Positions 25,762 to 32,518 of a stretch of DNA of 59,586 nucleotides are shown piece by piece. The notes beneath the pieces are model-generated. The model saw nothing but the letters and a program-made list of their open reading frames with translations, was not told the origin of the DNA and made no database searches. Position 1 is the stretch's first letter, and every line of letters begins with the position of its first letter. This DNA comes from Phycisphaerae bacterium (GTDB lineage: Bacteria; Planctomycetota; Phycisphaerae; Sedimentisphaerales; Anaerobacaceae): assembly GCA_030615025.1 (NCBI GenBank), contig JAUXAB010000017.1, forward strand, positions 1 through 59,586, read 5' to 3'. Both the position numbers and the translations under genes were made by a program.

Positions 25762-26628
25762 ATGCCTGAAAAAGACAAGTGCATCAGATGCGCAGCGAAA
25801 CTCTCATGGATTGGCCTGTTGGATAGTGTCTTCCTGGCGATTTTCAAGGGCGTTATTGGAATACTTACAGGAAGTCGGGCCTTAACAGCCAGCGCCCTTT
25901 ATTCACTCCATGATGTGATTTCAGGTGTCGCCGTGATCATCGGTTTGAAAATAGCAACAAGGCCGGCTGACGAAGAGCACCCCTTTGGACACGGCAACGC
26001 TGAATACATTGTCTGTGTTTTCACAAGTATCATTATTCTGGGAGCAACGGTTTTTCTGCTGGCCGATTGTGTCAGGATCATTTTTATGGCCGAACACGCA
26101 CCGCCGCACTGGGCAGCTTTGGCAGCAGCTGTTATTTCCATTTTCGCTAACGAAGTAATTTATCGATATAACATTTGTGCGTATAGACATATGAACAGTC
26201 CTGCTCTCCTGGCCCATGCGAAACATCATCGTGCAGATGTTATTTCATCACTGGCGGTGGTTGTGGCAATTATAGCAGGCTCTATAGGATATCGTTTCCT
26301 CGACGCGTTCGTTGCTGTATTCGAAGCCGGGCATCTGCTTTTCTTAAGCGCTGAACTTCTTTATCAAGGTGGTTCGGGACTTATAGACCGGGCAATCGAA
26401 GAAAGCGACATCTCTTTGATAAGGCAGGTTTTGTCTGATATGCCGGACGTAAAGAAAGTAAGAGATATAAAAACAAGGCAGATAGGTAGATGCGTGTGGG
26501 TGGACTTATACGTCTCCCTGCCGGGCGATAAGACTATCGCAGAGGTAAAAGCTATCTCCGGTCAGATTCGCCACAGCATCGTCGGCAGGATCAAGCATAC
26601 AGGAAATGTTAACGTCATTTGCGAATGA
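25762..26628 (+). CDS. mamM: MamM, magnetosome CDF transporter
   Basis: A 288-residue CDF transporter with the N-terminal C7-x2-C10 of MamB/MamM proteins, ASALYSLHDV in helix 2 (Y47 and D51, as in MamM where Tyr replaces the usual His) and AKHHRAD in helix 5 (H155, D159), matching MamM's AKHHHGD. HPFGHG and the C-terminal domain (DVKKVRDIKTRQIGRCVWVD) also fit. MamM stabilises MamB and carries iron into the vesicle. The gene lies three bases before another CDF paralogue. Confidence 0.88.
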   Translation: MPEKDKCIRCAAKLSWIGLLDSVFLAIFKGVIGILTGSRALTASALYSLHDVISGVAVIIGLKIATRPADEEHPFGHGNAEYIVCVFTSIIILGATVFLLADCVRIIFMAEHAPPHWAALAAAVISIFANEVIYRYNICAYRHMNSPALLAHAKHHRADVISSLAVVVAIIAGSIGYRFLDAFVAVFEAGHLLFLSAELLYQGGSGLIDRAIEESDISLIRQVLSDMPDVKKVRDIKTRQIGRCVWVDLYVSLPGDKTIAEVKAISGQIRHSIVGRIKHTGNVNVICE

Positions 26629-26631
26629 AAG

Positions 26632-27555
26632 ATGATTGCCAAGCGCTGTCTTAACTGCGGTAAGAAGGTAGAGTGGATAGTTTTAGGTATAAACCTTGGT
26701 CTGTTTATACTGAAGGGTTCGTTCGCCCTTATCAGTCATAGCAAGTCGCTTCTTACCGATTCGTTTCAATCTCTGGCGAATCTTATCATAACTATCGTCG
26801 TCCTGGCAAGCCTGCGGATGGCATCAAGAGGGGCTGATGAAAAATTCCCCTATGGTTACGGCAAGGTGGAGTTTCTCGCCTCAGGGATCGTCAATATGCT
26901 GCTTATGATTGCGGCGATAGTTTTTATTTTTGTTTCTTTCACTGAAATGATTATGGTTGGGCCTGAGAAGCCGCCGAAGCTCATAGCGATTGTTGCCGCC
27001 GCGGTCTCAATTGTTGCCAATTATATAGCTTTCGGCTACGGCCGATGTGCAGGGGAGAAACTCGGAAGCACGGCCATTCTCGCCAATGCGGAGGTAAGTC
27101 GCGCCGATGTGGGTACTTCGGTGGCAGTAGTAGTTGCCGTTGTGGGGAGCAATTTGGGCCTTTCCCCGCTCGACCATATAGCAGCAATTGTGATCTGCGT
27201 TCTCATTATCAAAGTAACGTTGGGTGGTGTAAAGAAAGCAATCAAAGGACTGATGGATGTTTCTCTGCGTTCGGAAGAACTGCATATACGAAACATAGTA
27301 GAAGATATTAAAGGCGTCCAGCACGTTGGAGACATAAAGGCCAGGCTTGCCGGTCGCAGTCTTTTGGTCGATGTGGATATTTTCCTTCCAGCTGACTGGG
27401 CTCTTCGCAGAGGTTTGGCGACCGTCCGAAAGATCAAGAACGTTCTGCATAGAAAAATGAAAGAAGTTTCGGATGTGTCTGTGCAGTTACTTCCCTTTGC
27501 CGGCGCCGATGGCCACGGTCACAAAACACATCGTCGCCTAATAAGGCAAAAATGA
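26632..27555 (+). CDS. MamB/MamM-like CDF paralogue with degenerate metal site
   Basis: A 307-residue six-helix CDF paralogue with the N-terminal C6-x2-C9 and the full C-terminal domain. The transport site is largely lost: helix 2 reads SFQSLAN (Q46, N50) where ligands are H/Y and D, and helix 5 reads EVSRAD (V155, D159) where H-x3-D is expected. Only D159 remains of the four. Frames and hydrophobicity are intact, so it is not simply decaying. I infer a non-transporting subunit that pairs with MamB or MamM, or one with altered specificity. The tail is His-rich (DGHGHKTHRR). Confidence 0.85.
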   Translation: MIAKRCLNCGKKVEWIVLGINLGLFILKGSFALISHSKSLLTDSFQSLANLIITIVVLASLRMASRGADEKFPYGYGKVEFLASGIVNMLLMIAAIVFIFVSFTEMIMVGPEKPPKLIAIVAAAVSIVANYIAFGYGRCAGEKLGSTAILANAEVSRADVGTSVAVVVAVVGSNLGLSPLDHIAAIVICVLIIKVTLGGVKKAIKGLMDVSLRSEELHIRNIVEDIKGVQHVGDIKARLAGRSLLVDVDIFLPADWALRRGLATVRKIKNVLHRKMKEVSDVSVQLLPFAGADGHGHKTHRRLIRQK

Positions 27556-27568
27556 ATTAAGGCCATAT

Positions 27569-28210
27569 ATGTATCGTATCCATAAGGAAACTCCAAGCCC
27601 AGGAGAAACAGTATTGCAAAAAGACTGTTTCGTCGAGAAGACAAAGAACTGGCTTTGGATTACATTAATCATCGTTGTTGCAGCTACGGTCTACGCGATT
27701 GTAACATCCTCCGGTCAGGAACCTGCTTATTCTTCAACGGCCGAGTCCATTCCACAAGGTGGTCAACTCCAGAATGTCGCTCTTAAGCGTTGTCCATATT
27801 GCCCCGGATTTCTTGATGCTCAGGGTAGATGCAATGTTCGTGAATGTCCAGTTTATAGTCCGAACTGGTCAAAGCCGCTGAACTGGCAAGGCATTCCTGT
27901 AAAACAGGTTCTAATCAAAGAATTGGCTCTGGAAGTAAGTGCCTCAGAGGGTAAAGGAAGTGTGATAATTCATTCGGTATATGGCGGCGGTAATGCTGAA
28001 AAAGCCGGGTTGCAAACAGGCGATAGGATTTGTCGGTTTAATGGCCGCAAAGTCAAGAGCGTGAAGCAATTTAAGTCTATTGTTGCCCGGGCAAAACCGG
28101 AGTCGAACGTAAGAATGCAGGTTATCAGAAATGGTGAGAAAATAAAGTCGTCTGTGTGCATAGGTGAAGGTGAAATGGAGGGGGTAACCCTGCCAAAAAC
28201 ACGCGGTTGA
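27569..28210 (+). CDS. MamP-like membrane-anchored PDZ protein with CxxC motif
   Basis: A 213-residue protein: a polar start, one membrane helix (27-45), a Cys-rich segment C75-x2-C78 ... C88-x4-C93 (RCPYCPGF, GRCNVRECPVY), and a PDZ domain (about 118-200, with AEKAGLQTGDRICRFNGRKV). MamP joins a PDZ domain to two CxxCH magnetochromes and tunes iron oxidation. Here the heme sites are absent and a possible zinc or disulfide motif takes their place, so the name is kept descriptive. The stop overlaps the upstream edge of the CHR gene. Confidence 0.75.
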   Translation: MYRIHKETPSPGETVLQKDCFVEKTKNWLWITLIIVVAATVYAIVTSSGQEPAYSSTAESIPQGGQLQNVALKRCPYCPGFLDAQGRCNVRECPVYSPNWSKPLNWQGIPVKQVLIKELALEVSASEGKGSVIIHSVYGGGNAEKAGLQTGDRICRFNGRKVKSVKQFKSIVARAKPESNVRMQVIRNGEKIKSSVCIGEGEMEGVTLPKTRG

Positions 28211-28221
28211 GTGGTTTCATA

Positions 28222-29043
28222 ATGGGTAATGGAAAACAAGCAGGTACGGAACAAAGGATACGAAAACAGGCAGACCGGTTGTATCGGCGGGGATTACATG
28301 CTTTCACAGGATCGCCAGATTCTGCAGATATGGAAAGTCTGGAACTTGTAGCCGGACTGTGGCAGAAGGCGCGGGAATTATATCGCGAGATCGGTGATAA
28401 AAATAAAGCCGGAGAATTAGAGAAATCGCTGGCAGCCTTGTATAAAAAGAAATATCTGAAAGTGCAGGGAAATAGAAGACTACGAGGGCGTATTGCCAGC
28501 AAATTTAAAGACTGGCTTATGTTTTTCAAAATAGGATGTTTTGGTTTTGGTGGCCCTATGGCGATATTTACCTTGCTGCAGGATGAATTAGTACGCGAAA
28601 AACAAATTCTAACTGATAAAGATTTTCTTGAAGGTGCGGTGCTGGGTGATGTTCTGCCTGGGCCGGTAACGATGGATATCGTAACTTATACCGGATATAA
28701 ACTAAGGAAATGGTCTGGTGCCTTAATTTCAACACTGGTTTTTATCTTACCATCATTTGTTTTAATGATTATTCTTGCTATGCTTTACGACAAATACAGC
28801 ATAACACCTAAAATTACCGCTGTACTTAAATGCTTAGGCGCCGCTGTTACCGGATTAATACTTTCCGTAGCACTGAAACTCAGCAAAGCGGAAATGAAGG
28901 ATTATCGTGAACTCTGTGTCCTGATCTGGGCTTTTGCCTCATCAATAATTTTTAAGCTGGACATTGTGGTAATAGTAGGACTTTCCGGATTAGTAGGTAT
29001 AGTTCTTTATCACGATGATCCTGAAGAGCTGTTGGCAGAATGA
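28222..29043 (+). CDS. CHR (chromate transporter) family half-protein with N-terminal extension
   Basis: A 273-residue protein from ATG 28222. The first ~95 residues are polar and helical, with no relation seen. Then comes a CHR domain with FFKIGCFGFGGPMAIF and GDVLPGPVTMDIVTYTGYK, and about five helices. CHR proteins are ten-helix anion exporters, either one long chain or two half-length chains; this and the next gene form such a pair and overlap by ATGA. Known members export chromate in exchange for sulfate. In this operon another oxyanion or a vesicle ion-balance role is as likely. Confidence 0.82.
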   Translation: MGNGKQAGTEQRIRKQADRLYRRGLHAFTGSPDSADMESLELVAGLWQKARELYREIGDKNKAGELEKSLAALYKKKYLKVQGNRRLRGRIASKFKDWLMFFKIGCFGFGGPMAIFTLLQDELVREKQILTDKDFLEGAVLGDVLPGPVTMDIVTYTGYKLRKWSGALISTLVFILPSFVLMIILAMLYDKYSITPKITAVLKCLGAAVTGLILSVALKLSKAEMKDYRELCVLIWAFASSIIFKLDIVVIVGLSGLVGIVLYHDDPEELLAE

Positions 29044-29558
29044 TAAGTACATTGTTTAAATTAGCTTGGGTCTTTTTGAAGATCGGCACCTTCACTTTTG
29101 GTGGCGGCATCGTCATAATTCCGATGATAGAAAATGAGGTTGTCAACAATTATGGCTGGCTTACCAAAACCGAATTCATCGACGCGATAACTTTAGGGCA
29201 GATTACGCCCGGGCCGGTGATAGTTTCCGGGACATTCATAGGCTATAAAACCTGTGGCATTTTGGGCGCAATAGTTGCTACCGTAAGTGTGATTTTGCCA
29301 TCGTTTATAATGATTTGCCTTGCCACTGAGGCCATAAAAAAGTTTCGCGAGAACAAAATATTGGCAAATTTCCTTCGCGGAGCCCGTGTTGCGGTTATCG
29401 GCATGGTTTTCGACGCCAGCGTCAGTATAGGCAGAAGTTCCCTGGTCGACACCAAGACCATTTTAATTGCCGCGGCAAGCATTATCTGTTTGTTCAAGTA
29501 CAAAGTAAATCCAATCTGGATTTTACTCGGCGCAGGAATTGTCGGAATAGCAACTTAG
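29040..29558 (+). CDS. CHR (chromate transporter) family second half
   Basis: A 172-residue integral membrane protein with the same signature as its partner: FLKIGTFTFGGGIVIIPMI and LGQITPGPVIVSGTFIGYKT. Its ATG sits in the stop of the first half (ATGA), so the two are translated together and probably dimerise. It is the last gene of the tight cluster; about 145 gene-free bases follow. Confidence 0.85.
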   Translation: MISTLFKLAWVFLKIGTFTFGGGIVIIPMIENEVVNNYGWLTKTEFIDAITLGQITPGPVIVSGTFIGYKTCGILGAIVATVSVILPSFIMICLATEAIKKFRENKILANFLRGARVAVIGMVFDASVSIGRSSLVDTKTILIAAASIICLFKYKVNPIWILLGAGIVGIAT

Positions 29559-29642
29559 TATGAGTAATTTCATAGTATTGGTAAAACAGGCGGGGAAACA
29601 TGTTGACACTTCTTTGCTGTTTGGTTATCATCTTAGGTAATT

Positions 29643-29659
29643 TGGTTGAATTGGTTGAT
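29643..29659 (+). repeat. GGTTGAA direct repeat, right of magnetosome cluster
   Basis: TGGTTGAA at 29643 and TGGTTGAT at 29652, nine bases apart, matching the spacing and core of the repeats at 5552-5568 left of the cluster. It lies between the last transporter gene and the Rrf2 gene. Confidence 0.45.
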
Positions 29660-29704
29660 TAGATAGGCGTGCTTTTTAGCATTATTGCTGCGTAAGGATA
29701 TATA

Positions 29705-30151
29705 ATGCAGGTTTCACAAAAATGTTTGTATGCTCTGCGAGCTATTTTTGAGCTGGCGAAACGCAAAGACGAGGGCCCGACAAAAATTGCTGAGGTTGCC
29801 GAGGCTCAGGCCATTCCGCAGCGATTTCTCGAAGGTATCCTCAGTCAGCTCAAGCAGGCAGGCTTTGTTGAATCTCACAGGGGCAGTAATCCCGGCTATA
29901 TACTGATTCGTTCACCGGATGACCTTGCCGTTGGAGAGATAATTGAGTTTGTCGAGGGTCCAATAGGCCCGACTGCTTGTCTTATTGGCAAATCTAATGT
30001 CAACGAATGCCCGCTTCGCTCACAGTGTATCTTTATGGGTATGTGGGAGGAGATTCATAACGTAATTTCAGATGTGTACAACCGTACCACTATCAGTGAT
30101 TTAGTAAGGCGTGAAAATGAGCAGGCTCCGCCTTGTAAAGCCAAAGAATAA
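29705..30151 (+). CDS. Rrf2-family regulator with IscR-like Cys triplet
   Basis: A 148-residue Rrf2 winged-helix regulator (MQVSQKCLYALRAIFELAKR, then PQRFLEGILSQLKQAGFV as the recognition region). It has C92, C102 and C108 in TACLIGKSNVNECPLRSQC, spaced as in Rrf2 proteins that bind an iron-sulfur cluster (IscR, NsrR, RsrR). Such proteins sense iron-sulfur status, nitric oxide or redox. Lying just beyond the magnetosome cluster on the same strand, it is a candidate regulator of iron or redox response there. That link is inference; it could also serve genes outside. Confidence 0.82.
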   Translation: MQVSQKCLYALRAIFELAKRKDEGPTKIAEVAEAQAIPQRFLEGILSQLKQAGFVESHRGSNPGYILIRSPDDLAVGEIIEFVEGPIGPTACLIGKSNVNECPLRSQCIFMGMWEEIHNVISDVYNRTTISDLVRRENEQAPPCKAKE

Positions 30152-30975
30152 TACACGTTCTATCTGCCCTTTCCTAAAAATATGATTTATCCGTGCTGCC
30201 AGCTATTTTGGCAATACTGCCAAGAAGACTACCTTTAGCTGTACATCGCAGTTTTCAAATCTAAAAAGAAAAACCGCAAACAAAAGATATATTTGACAGC
30301 CGGAAAAACCTCCGTGCACCAGAAGGATGTTATAAAAAGAAACCTCTGGGAAATACGTGAGCCACTTCTAAGCAAGCTTGAGGCTTATAGAAGTTCCAAA
30401 AACAACTTGACACATACTTAACATTCTTGTCCATATATTCGAGCTGAATAGAAATCACGGACCAACCCCAACTTCTGGATAAAGTGAAAAAAGCGATTGC
30501 CAAAGTGATAGACTTAGTGGTTGTCTCAATTTTGCATCACCTAAGTTCCCAAAATGACGTGTCGCCTATTTGTCCGTGAGTCCCTCTGTAAGCATTTAAT
30601 TCGCTCAAGGTATCCTAAGACTGGCTGTCGGATAACAGTATAGTCATAGCGTACTGAATCCCCGGATTCAGAGTCAGATAGAAAGTGACGCCAAAATGAC
30701 GCCGAGGGATATAATCGGAGATCCAAAGACAGAAAAATACTATCAGAATTTGTGTCAGTAGATACTGATTGACCACTTCGGTCCACTTGTTACAAATTTG
30801 TCAATAACTTGGAACCCTCATTTTTGCACAAAAAATCACATACAGGTCCTTGTTGACAAGGCAGTTATGAGTAGAAGCGAGGATTGAAAAGCCGATACTC
30901 ATATCAAGTTGGCAAAAAATGATGAATCCTCCCTTTTTTAGAAAATTGGGGCATGTGATCAGCGTCAATCTACCA
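30152..30975. other. gene-poor decayed stretch right of the cluster
   Basis: No complete gene. A 60-codon frame at about 30238-30420 reads like real protein (QKIYLTAGKTSVHQKDVIKR and NLWEIREPLLSKLEAYRSS) but has only a CTG start after an in-frame TAG, so it may be a gene remnant. Other frames here look accidental. The stretch separates the Rrf2 gene from the integrase remnant. Confidence 0.5.
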
Positions 30976-31434
30976 TCACAGCCAGTCACCAACTGGTAAT
31001 TGCTCTACCGCATGGTGCAAAACAGGATCAACATTCGTATATACCTTGTTGGTCAGATCTGGCGAAGAATGTTCCAGCAGTTTCTGTGTGACAGCAGTGG
31101 ATATGCCATTCTGAGCAAGCATAGAGCCGAAGGTCTTACGTAAATCATGAAATCTCAAGTCAGCTAACCCAGCATCTTCACATATCTTCCTCCATCTTTT
31201 TTGGTTAAAATTATCACTAAATAATTTTTCCTGTTCAGTATCTAATCCGGAAACATATTTCTTAAGCTCCGCCATAATCTGAACTGGCACAGGCCGTGAG
31301 CCCATGCTTTTTCTTGTCTTTTTGCTCCGCGTAGTGACATTGCTGTTTACAAAGTCAATATCAGAAATTCTCAAGGAATGAAGAACCCTGCGGCTTGCCG
31401 CAGGGTTCTTCATATAAGGCTTGACAAATATCAA
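30976..31434 (-). pseudogene. truncated tyrosine recombinase (C-terminal half)
   Basis: A 152-codon fragment of a phage-type integrase. Visible parts are RFHDLRKTFGSMLAQNGI (the H-x-x-R box), LLEHSSPDLTNKVYTNV (H box and catalytic Tyr) and a leading RVLHSLRISDIDF that corresponds to the first Arg box region. The N-terminal and core-binding domains are missing, and the DNA upstream on this strand is not integrase-like in any frame. It is probably left over from a mobile element near the magnetosome cluster. Confidence 0.75.
31378..31413. repeat. perfect 17-bp inverted repeat
   Basis: ATGAAGAACCCTGCGGC (31378-31394) and its exact complement (31397-31413) flank a TT centre, inside the start of the integrase fragment. 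A -35-like TTGACA follows at 31421 on the plus strand. It could be a mobile-element end, a bidirectional hairpin or a REP-type repeat. Confidence 0.8.
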
Positions 31435-31775
31435 AGAAGTATGTTATTTTGGCTGTCAAGTGTTTTGGGTGCTCGTGGTGTAGGTCGTTTGAGTAACGTG
31501 CTTACATTTACAAGAATTTGAACAGCTTCTTTGAGTTTTGTTATTCGCAGATGAACATTGTGCCACAGAACGAAAGTCCGACTTCTAAGATTGGCGGATA
31601 CTAAAAGTAGGTCAGCACCACGGTGGAGGTGTGTTATTTGGATCGCACCTAAAAAGGATATTGCTGGTGTAAAGAGAGGATGAGTCATGTCATTGAAGCA
31701 GTGGGGCAATTTCGTTAACTGTCATGTTCAGCTTTTCTTTTACATATGAAAAGAATGTAAAGCTAAAGGAATAAG
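31435..31775. other. no gene seen
   Basis: Between the integrase fragment and the epimerase stub no frame has a start, ribosome site and recognisable product. A 92-codon minus-strand frame (31431-31709) has no family resemblance I can name. Confidence 0.45.
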
Positions 31776-31883
31776 ATGGACCTAAAAAACGCAAAAATTT
31801 TGGTAACAGGTGCAGGGGGGTTTATAGGGAGCCATTTGGTAGAGGTGACAGGAGCTCAATGGAGCGTTAAACATGCGGCATAA
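31776..31883 (+). pseudogene. 35-codon stub of an NAD-dependent epimerase/dehydratase
   Basis: The frame from ATG 31776 opens MDLKNAKILVTGAGGFIGSH, the exact nucleotide-binding start (GxGGFIGSH) of extended short-chain dehydrogenases such as UDP-glucose epimerase or dTDP-glucose dehydratase. After LVE it diverges and stops at 31881-31883. AAAGGAATAAG precedes the ATG. The rest of the roughly 300-residue gene is absent, so a deletion or insertion joined this stub to unrelated DNA. Confidence 0.8.
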
Positions 31884-32173
31884 CGGACCGCCATTCGTGG
31901 CTGTCCCTAATTTTCTAGTCAAGGTAAAGTTGTCAGACACGAAGCCTTCGCCGAGCTGCAAGAAATTTGCCAACCTGATTTCCTGCAAGCGCGGCTTGCA
32001 GTTGGTGAACGCGCCAGAGTGGACGCTTCACCATTTCGGTAATTCGAAAACTCTCGTTGCTGACGCGGCACAAGCATCGACGCATTTTGTCTGACTGAAG
32101 CGGTCCAGGGAGATTTCATGTCCATATTTAAGGTGGAGGGGGTTTTTGGTACCCACACGTGGATTTCGACGGT
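31884..32173. other. no assignable gene
   Basis: Several overlapping frames on both strands, none with a ribosome site or known motif. The minus strand reads VGTKNPLHLKYGHEISLD and nearby CVDACAASATRVFELPKW, which seem coding-like but break into different frames. It may be decayed DNA next to the tail of the giant gene. Confidence 0.35.
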
Positions 32174-32518
32174 TCATGCTGCTTCCAGCAGTCCCTCCCA
32201 CGGTTTCCGGAACAGCCGCAGTGGCACGGCGCTGTGTTCGTGGTAGTTGATCCACTTCTCGATAGGCAGAATGTCGTTGATGTTGCTCGGGTCTATGAGG
32301 CGGGTGTCGAAAGTCTTTGTCGCTTCGTTGAATTCGATCCAGCCTTTGTGTTCGAGCATCTTGGCCATGAACTCGAGGGGACCGCTGAAGGGTTGGGTCC
32401 GGCGGTTGCTGCCCTTCAGAGACCGAATCCCGTGCTTCTTGGACGGCAGCCAGTCGAGCTCGAAGACCAGGTCGCCCATATAGGCATCCGCTTCGATACG
32501 ACTCGCCAGTATCTCCAA
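32174..32518 (-). pseudogene. in-frame duplicate of the giant protein's C-terminal tail
   Basis: Directly after the TGA of the giant gene the same frame stays open for 114 codons. The translation (LEFMAKMLEHKGWIEFN ... VPLRLFRKPW) parallels the giant protein's own end (REFMGKMLEHKRWINFDD ... VPFHTPWRK). The first codon is TTG and no ribosome site is needed if it is a leftover. It looks like an orphaned alternative tail, as in tail-swapping of polymorphic proteins, or the end of a former second copy. Confidence 0.65.

Noticed and set aside
28222..29558. stand-alone chromate resistance operon
   Set aside because: No chrB-type regulator or resistance gene is near, and the genes are tightly joined to the magnetosome block; substrate left open.
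31855..31885. integron attC-like end (GCGTTAAAC)
   Set aside because: Only one half-site resembles attC; no paired left end and no integron integrase were found.
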